Assembly: GCA_937915785.1 (NCBI GenBank)
Contig: CALGGY010000112.1
Location: 1-24,768 of the forward strand
DNA length: 24,768 nucleotides
Reading direction: 5' to 3'
Source of the DNA: an uncultured Bacteroidales bacterium
GTDB taxonomy: Bacteria > Bacteroidota > Bacteroidia > Bacteroidales > P3
Part shown: one piece after another, positions 6,568-14,981 of the stretch
How the letters are laid out: each line of letters begins with the position of its first letter
How positions within the stretch are numbered: the stretch's first letter is position 1
Notes under the pieces: model-generated
The model's input: the letters and a program-made list of their open reading frames with translations, nothing else
Database searches by the model: none
Told to the model about the DNA's origin: nothing
Made by a program: the position numbers and the translations under genes

Positions 6568-7686
6568 ATGTTGGAACGACGTGCGGTAACGGTTTTTGCG
6601 TTGGCAACGCTGCTTTTTGCTGCGGTTTTGCCCGGAAAGGCTTTTGCCCAGAGCCGTTTTTCAAAATTCGGGTTCTGGACTTTCGACCTGCAGGGGGGGA
6701 TGGTCATCCCCAACGACCCCGGCGACAGTCCGGTGCTGGGCAACACTGCCGTGTACACCGTCAATATCGGCATTGGCGGACGTATGGTAGGGCCGCAGTA
6801 TTGGAAAAACTACCTGAAAAATCCCTACTTCGGCCTTAAAATCGGCTTCGACCGCATCGACAACAGCGTGGTGGGCAACCGGGCCTCACTTGCCGCATAC
6901 ATCGAACAGCCGTTTGCCCGCACGCGCCACTGGGATTTCGGCTTTATGTTCGCTTTCGGACTTTCGTATCTCGAAAAAACTTACGATTCGGTGGGCAATC
7001 CGCAAAATATGTTCATCGGTTCGCACCTCAACGCACTGATAAATCTCGGCTTGACGGCCAACTGGCACGTTACCGACAAGCTCACCATGTATTCGTCGAT
7101 AAATTTTACCCATTCGTCGAACGGCACCATACAGTTGCCCAACAAGGGGGTGAACATTGCCCAGCTGGAGCTTGGCGCGAAAGTGAATTTCCACCCATAC
7201 TCGCCGCAGGATATGCAGCCTCCGGCAACGCTTGTGGCAACGTCGGGCTTGGAGCGGAAAAATAGCGTGTTCATTAACTTTTCGCCAGTGTACAACTCAT
7301 CGCGCAAGTCGTGGGAGCATTATTTTTCCACCAGCATGTCGGTAGGCTATCGCCGCAAGTTCCACCCTTGTTTTGCCTACGGAGCCGGTGTGGACCTGAT
7401 GTATGACGCCTCGCTGGAGCAGGCCCACGAGCCCAACTTGCCCGAAAACAACTACGCCGTTTCCGGTTATGGTCTTTTGGAGGCCTACTGGGGAAGGTTT
7501 TCGCTGCGCGGGGCAGTGGGTTATTACGCATGGCGCGGGTGCGATTTCGCCCTGCCATTTTACGAAAGGATTGGTGTTTATTACAACATCACCAAACATC
7601 AGTACATTGGTGCCTCGATAAAAGCACACGCCGCCCACGCTCAGTTCCTCGAATGGACATACGGTGTGGCGCTGGTGGACTGGTAA
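6568..7686 (+). CDS. PagL-like acyloxyacyl hydrolase (lipid A deacylase), outer-membrane barrel
   Basis: A 372-residue protein with a signal peptide (1-27, ending in AFA-QS) and a beta-strand-rich body, ending in an aromatic C-terminal residue as outer-membrane barrels do. The segment FTHSSNGTIQLPNKGVN (about 180-196) matches the PagL / acyloxyacyl hydrolase family, where a His and a Ser two residues later form the catalytic site; here His182 and Ser184, with Glu201 as a possible third residue. PagL enzymes remove the 3-O-linked acyl chain of lipid A. The protein is about twice the length of classic PagL, like other Bacteroidota members; the second half (from about residue 225) forms additional strands. 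It is likely co-transcribed with the upstream MscS gene. Its stop codon abuts a heptad repeat array. Confidence 0.8.
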   Translation: MLERRAVTVFALATLLFAAVLPGKAFAQSRFSKFGFWTFDLQGGMVIPNDPGDSPVLGNTAVYTVNIGIGGRMVGPQYWKNYLKNPYFGLKIGFDRIDNSVVGNRASLAAYIEQPFARTRHWDFGFMFAFGLSYLEKTYDSVGNPQNMFIGSHLNALINLGLTANWHVTDKLTMYSSINFTHSSNGTIQLPNKGVNIAQLELGAKVNFHPYSPQDMQPPATLVATSGLERKNSVFINFSPVYNSSRKSWEHYFSTSMSVGYRRKFHPCFAYGAGVDLMYDASLEQAHEPNLPENNYAVSGYGLLEAYWGRFSLRGAVGYYAWRGCDFALPFYERIGVYYNITKHQYIGASIKAHAAHAQFLEWTYGVALVDW

Positions 7687-7754
7687 TTAGCAGTTGGCAG
7701 TTGGGCGGGAGCTGTTTTTTAGTTGGAAGATGGGAGTTATGAGTTAGGAATTGT
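7685..7754. repeat. Degenerate 7-bp tandem array after the PagL-like gene
   Basis: Immediately after the stop codon the plus strand can be cut into ten heptads: AATTAGC, AGTTGGC, AGTTGGG, CGGGAGC, TGTTTTT, TAGTTGG, AAGATGG, GAGTTAT, GAGTTAG, GAATTGT. Neighbouring units resemble each other. Within it a 5-bp stem (7698-7702 with 7710-7714) followed by six T could serve as a weak terminator. It is the same family as the arrays at 13559, 17488, 20837 and 24658. Confidence 0.7.
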
Positions 7755-7756
7755 AG

Positions 7757-7777
7757 GGGCGATGCAATACATCGTCC
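7757..7777. repeat. 8-bp hairpin GGGCGATG/CATCGTCC
   Basis: An 8-bp stem with one G-T pair and a 5-nt loop (7757-7764 with 7770-7777), next to the heptad array. It looks like a small dispersed palindromic repeat rather than a terminator, since no T-run follows. The rest of the gap (7778-7939) holds two copies of TTTTCGGGAA and nothing else I can identify. Confidence 0.5.
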
Positions 7778-7939
7778 GAGTTGGTGATCCGAGATGTGTG
7801 GATGACAATTACAAAAAAATTAACAATGTTTTTTATGCAACTTTTCGGGAATGTATCCCCTGAAAGTTTTGATTTTTCGGGAACTGGTTCGCGAAATGTA
7901 GAGTAGGGTGTTTATTTTTCCTTTTGCAATAACTTCGGG

Positions 7940-9208
7940 CTACAGTTCCACGTTTTCTTCGCTTACCAAAATGGTTTCCACTGTGTTCACTTTGCTTTCG
8001 TCGAAGGGGGTGCGCACACGTATGTAGTTGTCGGTAAATCCCATCATAAATCCGTTGTGAACGTCGCTTTCCCACAAAACGCTGTGCTGGGTGCCGTAGT
8101 TGCTTTTGTAAAAACCGATTCTTTTGCGGTCGGAAATCTGGTGCAATGTCTTGCTCCGCTCGCGTCTGACGGTTATAGGCACTTTTCCGCCCATGGCCAA
8201 AGCTCGGGTGCCCGGCCTCTCGGAGTAGGTGAACACATGCAGGTACGATATTGGCAGCGATTCGATGAACCGGCAGGCTTTGCCGAACTCCTCGTCGGTT
8301 TCGCCGTTGAACCCCACTATCACATCGGCGGCGATGCAGGCGTCGGGCATCACCGATTTTATTTTTTGTAGGCGCTGTACGTAAAGCTCTGTTGTGTAGC
8401 GGCGTCTCATAAGCTGCAGCACTGTGTTGCTGCCCGCCTGCAGTGGTATGTGGAAGTGTGGCAGAAAAGCTCGCGACTGGGCAATAAAATCTATTATCTC
8501 GTTGGTGATAAGGTTTGGTTCTATCGACGAAATTCGGTAGCGCAGCACTTCCTCAACCTTGTCCAACTCCTTGATTAGCTGGAAGAAATTTTCTCCTGTG
8601 TTTTTCCCGAATTCGCCTGTATTCACGCCTGTAAGCACTATTTCCTTCACTCCCGTTGCGGCAATTTGGTGTGCCATGTTCACAGTTTCGGCAATGGTGG
8701 AGCTGCGGCTGCGGCCTCGGGCAAAGGGTATTTCGCAGTAGGTGCAGAAATAGTCGCAGCCGTCCTGCACTTTGAAAAACGAGCGGGTGCGGTCGCCGGT
8801 GGAGAATGAAGGGGCAAAAGCGTCGTCGTTGCCCATTGGTTCGACGGTCAGCTGCGGTTTTCCTGTTTTTAGGAACTGCTCCACCCGTCGGTGAAGCAGG
8901 TGTTTGTCGGCATTGCCAAGTATTATGTCCACACCTTCTATTTTGCTGATTTCGTGAGCATTGACTTGCGAAAAACATCCTACAACAGCCACCACTGCGT
9001 CGGGGTTGGTGTTTACGGCGTGGTGTATGGCGGTGCGGCATTTTTTTTCGGCAATGGAGGTTACAGTGCATGTGTTTATCACATAAACATCGGCAAAACC
9101 TTTGAAATCAACAACTTGATAGTCATTGGCCACAAATTGGCGCACCATGTCGGAGCTTTCGGAAAAGTTAAGTTTGCAACCCAGTGTATGTATGGCAATT
9201 GTTTTCAT
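7940..9208 (-). CDS. mtaB: tRNA N6-threonylcarbamoyladenosine methylthiotransferase MtaB
   Basis: A 422-residue radical-SAM enzyme that adds a methylthio group to t6A37 of tRNAs reading ANN codons, giving ms2t6A. The N-terminal methylthiotransferase domain carries the three cluster cysteines: Cys11 (TLGCKLN), Cys47 (NTCTVT) and Cys78 (VVGCFSQ). The radical-SAM motif CDYFCTYC supplies Cys151, Cys155 and Cys158, and is followed by the characteristic PFARGRSRS. The core contains GVNTGEFG, RISSIEPN and PHFHIPLQAGS, typical of the family, and the last 60 residues correspond to the TRAM RNA-binding domain. KLN rather than QMN after the first cysteine favours MtaB over MiaB. It lies 21 bp downstream of the DUF5715 gene and is probably co-transcribed with it. 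No clear terminator follows. Confidence 0.95.
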   Translation of the reverse strand: MKTIAIHTLGCKLNFSESSDMVRQFVANDYQVVDFKGFADVYVINTCTVTSIAEKKCRTAIHHAVNTNPDAVVAVVGCFSQVNAHEISKIEGVDIILGNADKHLLHRRVEQFLKTGKPQLTVEPMGNDDAFAPSFSTGDRTRSFFKVQDGCDYFCTYCEIPFARGRSRSSTIAETVNMAHQIAATGVKEIVLTGVNTGEFGKNTGENFFQLIKELDKVEEVLRYRISSIEPNLITNEIIDFIAQSRAFLPHFHIPLQAGSNTVLQLMRRRYTTELYVQRLQKIKSVMPDACIAADVIVGFNGETDEEFGKACRFIESLPISYLHVFTYSERPGTRALAMGGKVPITVRRERSKTLHQISDRKRIGFYKSNYGTQHSVLWESDVHNGFMMGFTDNYIRVRTPFDESKVNTVETILVSEENVEL

Positions 9209-9229
9209 AAAATGCAGTTGTTTAAGTAG

Positions 9230-10216
9230 TTAAATCATTGGAGATGGGCTTTGGTATTTCTTTTTGCCTCGCTTCGTCTTTTCAGTTTTCGATTGTCTAA
9301 GTTCTTCGTCGCGCTGGTGCAGCCGCTCAGCGTCTTTGTTCTTGTATGTTTTTGTCGGTTTGGCGTCTTTTTTCGAAATAATGTCCGTTTCCTTATCGTC
9401 AGCCTTGTTGGAATTGTCCACTGTTACGCCATCAACGTTCATTTGGTTGAGTGTGATATGAAAACAATTTCGGCGCTCGTATTTCACGTAGCAAAGGCCT
9501 GCATCGCGCAGCTCGGCGAGGGCTTTGGCAAGGAACTCCTTCATCTCGTAGTCGGTAACGTCGGGTCCGGACATTTTTACGTACTTGTGGTATGATATAT
9601 CCACAGTGGTGCCGTGTTTGTGGCACGAGTTTTCGGTGGCCCAGCGGTTTCGGCGGACAAGTTTTTCTACGTCCTCATTTGTTCGCAAAACACTGGTAAC
9701 TACTATCTTATATTTGGAATTTGGATATTTTTCGGCCAATACGTCCTGAAAACACTTGCCGATGGTGTTAAGCATCACGCGGGCTTCGGGCACAAGATAG
9801 GGCACTGAATATTTAAGTTCCGAAACGGTATAATAGCGATTTTCTCGTAAGGGCACAAGTCCATATTTTTCGTAATTTGCCCCACGTTTGGCCAGATCTT
9901 CGATACCATTGCGTTGAGCGGATTCCAGCTGTATGTCGTTTTCGTCGTTGAACACGGCTGAATATTGGTTCCGAATCAGCTTGGGCGGTTTGTAATTTGG
10001 ATTGTGTGTGTAGCAGATGGCGTTGGGGTTTGCAAGAAGTGAGTCGTAGGTGCTTTGGGTTGGTGTATGGGTATTGGCAGTTTTGTGCGATTGCAGCCGG
10101 CTAATAACAAAAATGGCTGTGAGTGTGGCAGCGAGCACAAGCAGAAGTGTTACCACAGGCCATTTTGGATGTCTGCGGCGGGGTGGGGGTGCCTCTATGG
10201 TTCTTGCCATTGCCAT
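9230..10216 (-). CDS. DUF5715 family membrane-anchored peptidase-like protein
   Basis: A 328-residue protein with a basic N-terminus and one transmembrane helix (about 20-38), so its body lies in the periplasm. The central domain resembles the M15 / VanY-type DD-peptidase fold: a conserved SVLRT (Arg178), then SCHKHGTTVDIS, where His199 and Asp206 match the HxxGxxxD zinc ligands, and CFHIT, where His253 would be the third ligand. In canonical enzymes the catalytic Glu sits three residues before that last His; here the position is Asn250, so hydrolysis may be altered or the alignment is different. The tail (about 265-328) is Lys/Glu/Arg-rich and low in complexity. A role in cell-wall peptide trimming is inferred. 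The start is 6 nt from the base of an upstream terminator; mtaB follows after 21 bp. Confidence 0.8.
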   Translation of the reverse strand: MAMARTIEAPPPRRRHPKWPVVTLLLVLAATLTAIFVISRLQSHKTANTHTPTQSTYDSLLANPNAICYTHNPNYKPPKLIRNQYSAVFNDENDIQLESAQRNGIEDLAKRGANYEKYGLVPLRENRYYTVSELKYSVPYLVPEARVMLNTIGKCFQDVLAEKYPNSKYKIVVTSVLRTNEDVEKLVRRNRWATENSCHKHGTTVDISYHKYVKMSGPDVTDYEMKEFLAKALAELRDAGLCYVKYERRNCFHITLNQMNVDGVTVDNSNKADDKETDIISKKDAKPTKTYKNKDAERLHQRDEELRQSKTEKTKRGKKKYQSPSPMI

Positions 10217-10222
10217 CTGTTC

Positions 10223-10264
10223 AAAAAAAAATTTTGGGGGCTGTTGTTACACATGCCCCCAAAA
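10223..10264 (-). terminator. Strong intrinsic terminator of the DUF2723 gene
   Basis: On the minus strand a perfect 10-bp stem (10255-10264 with 10232-10241) with a 13-nt loop is followed by nine T (10231-10223). It lies between the DUF2723 stop and the DUF5715 start, leaving 6 bp before the latter's ATG, too little for a promoter. Confidence 0.9.
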
Positions 10265-10293
10265 GATTATAATACCAAATTATTCATCATTTG

Positions 10294-13200
10294 TCAGTAT
10301 TGATATCCGAACATCATGAGATATGGTTGGTAAATGCTCTCAATCTTGTCGGCTCGTTTTTTGTCGTTAAGTCGAGTGGCCGCTAATTCGTGCAGAGCAA
10401 ACAGCATCTGTACGTCGCTTTGCATTTCGCTATACACACCTTTGGCTTTTTCGCCTTTGAACTGTCCGAAATATTTAAGTTCCTGAGTGTAGTAATCGGC
10501 AATGTCGTCCAAATACTGCTTTGCCATAGCTGTGTCGTCCGCTTGTGCATAGATGTCGATGAAGAAAGTGGTGAAACGGTCGCGCGGGAATTGTTCTTTT
10601 GGGAAATATTTTTCCGACAAGGCGAGCAAATTCTTGGCTTTCTGTATTTTAGAACTATCCAACACTTCTGTTACCGTTTTGTCGGGCTGACCGGGCGCAC
10701 GGTATGTTACAGTGCGTACACCCTCGTCGAGGAATTGCTGTGCAAGCAGTGCCCATTGCTGACGCTGAACCACGCACATGTTCTGGCTCACAGGATCCAC
10801 ATACACGTCGGGATTGCTGAGGTTGCCCCATTTCATGGTGCCCGATTTTTCGCCTTCCATAAAGTAGTTGTACGAAAAGTCGAGGTTTACGCTGCGTTCG
10901 TTGGAAACGGCATAGGGCATCAGGCGGAACACTGTGCCTTCCTGTTCGTTGTACTTGGTTACGAAAGGAAGCACGCTGCGCACTTGGTAGTCGGGGTTGA
11001 GCATGCAGATGTCGCGTTTGAACTTGTTGGTGCCTACAAGGTCGAGTATCATAAGTTGGTGGCGATACAGGTATTGTTCCTTAATCTCCCAGCGAATTTC
11101 ATCGGGTATGGTATCGGCGCAAGCTTGGGTGATTACTCCGCGTTTCACAAGGTCGGGTTTGTCGAGAGTTATTTTGAAACGGTTGGTAGGCAGTTTAAGC
11201 ACTTTGTCGCCAGTTTGGGTTTCTATCATAAACCTGTTCGGATTTTTGTTTACGACTTCGAGCAGATCGCTGACCTCTATGTAGTTTGTAGTGTTTGCTA
11301 CGAGCACGGTTTGGTCGTGGCCAAGGCCATAGAAGTCTTTCGACAGGGTAAGCGGCAGGTTTTGGGATTCGTACAGGGTGTTGTACAACTGTTCGATATA
11401 CCAGTGCATTCCGGCAAGGGTGAAGTTGAGTATGCGCACGTCGGTGCGGGTACCTTCCACTTCCTGCGTGTACCACAGCGGGAAGGTGTCGTTGTCGCCG
11501 TAGGTTATAAGAATTCCGTTTTTGCCCACAGCGTTGAGGTAGTTGTTTGCAAAGTCGCGGGCTGCATATTTCTGCGAGCGGTCGTGGTCGTCCCAGTTCT
11601 CTTTAGCCATGATGCAAGGAACGAGCAGTAGCGTTGCCACAAACGTAACGATGGTGGAAATTTTGTGGTTCAGTTTCAGTTTGGTGAGCCATTCGGCGAT
11701 GGCCATCACACCAAGTCCTATCCAGATGGCAAAGGCGTAGAACGATCCAGCGTAGGCGTAGTCACGTTCACGCGGCTGGCGCGGAGGCTGGTTAAGGTAA
11801 ATGACAATGGCCAGGCCTGTCATGAAGAAAAGCAGGAACACGATGAACAAGTCCTTTTTGTTGCGCATATACTGGAACACTATTCCGCAAATGCCGAGCA
11901 ACAGTGGCAGGAAATAGTAGGTGTTGCGTGCTTTGTTGTTGGCCATGTGGTCGGGCATGTTGCTCTGCGGTCCCAGTCGGGCCTCGTCGATGAACTTGAT
12001 GCCCGAAATCCAGTTGCCGTTCAGGTAGTCGCGAGTACCGTCGTCGTTGAAATAATGACCCTGTATGTCGTTTTGTCGGCCAACGAAATTCCACATGAAA
12101 TAGCGCCAGTACATGTAATGCACCTGATAGCGGAAGAAATATGTAAGATTTTCGCCCATAGTGGGTTTGCGGTTGCCGGGTGTTCCCGACCAGCGTTTGT
12201 AGTATTCCTGATGTTTCAACCGTCCGTCGTTGCTGTACATGCGTGGGAATACGCCGCAGCCTTCGGGGTCGTATTTGTATTCGTAGCTCTTGGTTGCTGG
12301 CACGTAGCAGTCCTTGCCATTTTCATCGGTGCTTTTCACATATTTTGTGTATCCCTCCTTTGTTCCAATAGGATTGGCTGTGAAATACTGTCCGTAGAAC
12401 ACCGGTGTGGAGCCGTATTGTTCACGACCGAGGTAAGCGCGCAGTGCCACAGCATCCTTGGGGGCATTCTCGTTGATGGGAGTGTTGGCGTTGGAACGTA
12501 TCACCAGTATCATAAAAGTAGAATAACCTATCAGCAGGAAAAGCAGCGACAGAATTACGGAGTTCCAAACGGGTTTGTTTTTCTTGTAGGTGTACCAGAT
12601 GCCGAAAACGATTAGTCCGAACAGCACCAAGAAATAGAACACGGTGCCTACGTTGAACGGCATGCCGAGCGAGTTTACGAAGTACACCTCGATGGCGCCG
12701 GCCCAGTTCACTATGTAAGGTATTATCAGGAAAAGGATAAGGGCCAGCAGCACCACGGAGATGACGCCCGAAAGGATGAAGCCTTTAAGGGTGGTTTTCT
12801 CCCAGCGTTTGAAATAGTACACATACACCACAGCTGGTATGGCAAGCAGGTTCAGCAAGTGCACTCCTATGGCTGTGCCGATAAGGAACGAGATAAGAAT
12901 GAGCCAGCGCAGGGCGTGCGGTTGGTCGGCCTGCTCCTCCCATTTGAGCACAGCCCAGAACACCACTGCCGTGAAGAACGACGACATGGCGTAAACCTCG
13001 CCTTCCACTGCCGAGAACCAGAAGGTGTCGGAAAAGCAGTAGGCCAGCGAACCTACGATACCACTGGCAAACACTGCCCACACGCGGCTGTCCTTGATGC
13101 TGATTTCGTTGGGCTTGAGGCCGGCTATCTTTTTGCCAAACAGGGTGATGGTCCAGAAAAGGAACATGATGCTGAGCCCGCTGCAGATGGCCGACATTGC

Positions 13201-13431
13201 GTTGATGGCAAAAGCCGGATTGTTGGGCATGAGCATGGTGAACAGGCGGCCTATGACTTGGAAAGTGGGTGCTCCCGGAGGGTGTCCCACCTGAAGTTTG
13301 TCGGCGGTAGCTATGTATTCTCCACAGTCCCACCAGCTGGCGGTGGGTTCGGCTGTAAGCAGGTAAACGGCACAAGCTATTATACCTATCACCCAGCCAA
13401 TCACGTTGTTAACCAAATGGTATTTTTTCAT
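10294..13431 (-). CDS. DUF2723 multi-spanning membrane glycosyltransferase-like protein
   Basis: A 1045-residue integral membrane protein of the DUF2723 family, related to human TMEM260, an O-mannosyltransferase of GT-C type. The first membrane helix (about 10-26) is followed by SWWDCGEYI, in which Asp35 and Glu38 fall where GT-C enzymes keep the catalytic acidic residue, and by VGHPPGAP at 48-55. About a dozen hydrophobic segments follow up to about residue 610. The remaining 430 residues form a soluble domain with YGDNDTFPLWYTQEVEG and a helical C-terminus, predicted to lie outside the cytoplasm. Bacteroidota typically carry several copies. A likely role is transfer of a sugar from a lipid carrier to exported proteins; acceptor and sugar cannot be read from the sequence. 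It has its own promoter (13498-13528) and a terminator at 10223-10264, so it appears to be monocistronic. Confidence 0.9.
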   Translation of the reverse strand: MKKYHLVNNVIGWVIGIIACAVYLLTAEPTASWWDCGEYIATADKLQVGHPPGAPTFQVIGRLFTMLMPNNPAFAINAMSAICSGLSIMFLFWTITLFGKKIAGLKPNEISIKDSRVWAVFASGIVGSLAYCFSDTFWFSAVEGEVYAMSSFFTAVVFWAVLKWEEQADQPHALRWLILISFLIGTAIGVHLLNLLAIPAVVYVYYFKRWEKTTLKGFILSGVISVVLLALILFLIIPYIVNWAGAIEVYFVNSLGMPFNVGTVFYFLVLFGLIVFGIWYTYKKNKPVWNSVILSLLFLLIGYSTFMILVIRSNANTPINENAPKDAVALRAYLGREQYGSTPVFYGQYFTANPIGTKEGYTKYVKSTDENGKDCYVPATKSYEYKYDPEGCGVFPRMYSNDGRLKHQEYYKRWSGTPGNRKPTMGENLTYFFRYQVHYMYWRYFMWNFVGRQNDIQGHYFNDDGTRDYLNGNWISGIKFIDEARLGPQSNMPDHMANNKARNTYYFLPLLLGICGIVFQYMRNKKDLFIVFLLFFMTGLAIVIYLNQPPRQPRERDYAYAGSFYAFAIWIGLGVMAIAEWLTKLKLNHKISTIVTFVATLLLVPCIMAKENWDDHDRSQKYAARDFANNYLNAVGKNGILITYGDNDTFPLWYTQEVEGTRTDVRILNFTLAGMHWYIEQLYNTLYESQNLPLTLSKDFYGLGHDQTVLVANTTNYIEVSDLLEVVNKNPNRFMIETQTGDKVLKLPTNRFKITLDKPDLVKRGVITQACADTIPDEIRWEIKEQYLYRHQLMILDLVGTNKFKRDICMLNPDYQVRSVLPFVTKYNEQEGTVFRLMPYAVSNERSVNLDFSYNYFMEGEKSGTMKWGNLSNPDVYVDPVSQNMCVVQRQQWALLAQQFLDEGVRTVTYRAPGQPDKTVTEVLDSSKIQKAKNLLALSEKYFPKEQFPRDRFTTFFIDIYAQADDTAMAKQYLDDIADYYTQELKYFGQFKGEKAKGVYSEMQSDVQMLFALHELAATRLNDKKRADKIESIYQPYLMMFGYQY

Positions 13432-13497
13432 TTATCAGGGTTTTTAGTTGTTTTTTCTATCGTAAAACGTTTGATTTCAAAAATGATTTTGAGTTTG

Positions 13498-13528
13498 CAA
13501 AGATACGTTTTTTTTCGCAATTATGCAA
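13498..13528 (-). promoter_or_regulatory. Promoter of the DUF2723 gene
   Basis: On the minus strand TATCTTTG lies at 13505-13498, with TTG at 13528-13526, about 20 bp upstream. This is the Bacteroidota -33/-7 pattern with an imperfect -33 box. It lies about 67 bp from the start codon. Confidence 0.65.
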
Positions 13529-13558
13529 CTTGGGGTTTAATTGTAGTTTGAGAATGCT

Positions 13559-13670
13559 GTGAACGGTAAACTGTGAATTGGTTAAGAAACTAAGAACTAA
13601 GTTGTGATTTGCGATTTGTGATTTTGAACTATTAACTCCTAACCACTAACTCTTAATTCCGAATTGCATC
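13559..13670. repeat. Degenerate 7-bp tandem array after arginine deiminase
   Basis: Sixteen heptads can be read without a gap on the plus strand, for example GTGAACG, GTAAACT, GTGAATT, then TTTGCGA, TTTGTGA, TTTTGAA, CTATTAA, CTCCTAA, CCACTAA, CTCTTAA. Adjacent units differ by a few bases and drift along the array. The array reaches the arcA stop codon. Positions 13571-13637 are nearly identical to 17567-17634, with one length difference. Confidence 0.75.
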
Positions 13671-14910
13671 AACTCCATTCCACTTCGTTGCGGTTTACGG
13701 GCATTGTCATACAGCGTGCGCCGCCGCAGCCACGCGGCAGTTCGCTGGCGGCAAAGGTAACCACGCAGCGCTGATGTTTGTCGGGGTGGTCCTTGCCGGA
13801 AACCACATCGGTGGCGTCCACCACGTCGAAACCGGCTTTGTTCAGAGCTTCGATGGTGTTCCAGTTGCGTTGGTAGCCAATTATTTTGCCTTCGTCGAGA
13901 GCAAAGAAGTTGGCACCGCTGTGCCACTGTTCGCGCTGTTGGTTCCACGGGTCGTCGCCGCCGCACGAAACGGGACGCATGTCGAACCCCAAGTCCTCCA
14001 ATCCGCGAAGGAAATTTGGCTTTTCGATGTATTCCACCTTGCCGTTGTCCATTTTGATATGGTAGGTGTGCAGTCCGCCGCGGTTTTCGGTTATTATAGG
14101 GCGGTAGGTCATGCAGCAGTGCTTGTCGAGGAAAGTGAACACCATGTCGAGGTGGATGAACGATTCGGGAGTTTGTGGCAGTTCCTGCACCAAAATGTTG
14201 AAATGCGGGCGTTCCTTGCGGAATTTCTCCACCAAAAAGTTGATTCCGTTTTTGTTGGTGCGCGAGCCGGTGCCAATGCAAAGGGTGTCGTGCCGTGCTA
14301 TGAGAGTGTCGCCGCCCTCGGTGCCGGCGGTGGATATATGTTCCTGAGGGTGAATGGTTTCGCAGCGGAACAGGTGTTTGAAGATGGCGTCGAAAATCAG
14401 GGTTTCGCGTTTGCGCACACGGTACGACATAGGGTGTATCAGCACTTGGCTGTAGATGGCCGACGATGCGTCGCGGGTGAAAAACAGGTTGTAGAGCGGT
14501 TTCAGAATGTATCGTTCGGTTTCGTAGATGTCGGGGTCCTTGCCCTTGCGGTAGGCGAAACCGGTTATCAACTCGTCGGCAAGCTGGTCGTTGGTGTGCT
14601 GCAGCAGTTCGTCGATAAGGTACTCGCAACCGTCGAAGCGGCACGAGCGGGTAACGATGTCGGTACGCAGATAGTCGTTTTCGAGCAGCTTTTTCAGCAG
14701 GTCGGTAACGTAATAGGTGGTTGCCATTTTTTCGAACACGCCACAGAAATTGGCGTATTCGGCATCCACAATGCGTTTGTTGAGCAGGTCGCTGTAAAGG
14801 GCTGCGTGTATGTTTTCTGGTGTCATCCGTTCTATTTCCACGCCCGGACGGTGCAGTATCACCGCATTAAGCTTTCCAATTTCGGATGTTATGTTTACCT
14901 TTGTTTCCAA
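13669..14910 (-). CDS. arcA: Arginine deiminase
   Basis: A 413-residue cytoplasmic enzyme that hydrolyses L-arginine to L-citrulline and ammonia, the first step of the arginine deiminase pathway for ATP supply and acid resistance. The guanidino-modifying (pentein) fold is recognisable from SEIGKLNAVILHRPG at the N-terminus, NLFFTRDAS (about 141-149), the EGGD motif (Glu198-Asp201), FIHLDMVFT (His253, Asp255) and the C-terminal RGCGGARCMTMP with catalytic Cys400. These correspond to the Cys-His-Asp/Glu set of the family. Position 395 is Cys, where I would expect Arg in the usual RGRGG motif. Length is normal. No carbamate kinase, ornithine carbamoyltransferase or antiporter gene adjoins it, so the rest of the pathway lies elsewhere or is missing. 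The gene is 71 bp downstream of the S41 protease gene and lacks an obvious promoter; co-transcription is likely. Confidence 0.95.
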   Translation of the reverse strand: METKVNITSEIGKLNAVILHRPGVEIERMTPENIHAALYSDLLNKRIVDAEYANFCGVFEKMATTYYVTDLLKKLLENDYLRTDIVTRSCRFDGCEYLIDELLQHTNDQLADELITGFAYRKGKDPDIYETERYILKPLYNLFFTRDASSAIYSQVLIHPMSYRVRKRETLIFDAIFKHLFRCETIHPQEHISTAGTEGGDTLIARHDTLCIGTGSRTNKNGINFLVEKFRKERPHFNILVQELPQTPESFIHLDMVFTFLDKHCCMTYRPIITENRGGLHTYHIKMDNGKVEYIEKPNFLRGLEDLGFDMRPVSCGGDDPWNQQREQWHSGANFFALDEGKIIGYQRNWNTIEALNKAGFDVVDATDVVSGKDHPDKHQRCVVTFAASELPRGCGGARCMTMPVNRNEVEWS

Positions 14911-14981
14911 GATTTTAAATTGTTAGTTATCACTTATTTATATTGTCTGCAATTGCATTGTAATGGCTGCAATTGGGTGTG

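Noticed and set aside
10390..11631. Plus-strand open frame of 413 codons opposite the DUF2723 gene
   Set aside because: A mirror of codon bias in the sense gene; no start context or domain supports it.
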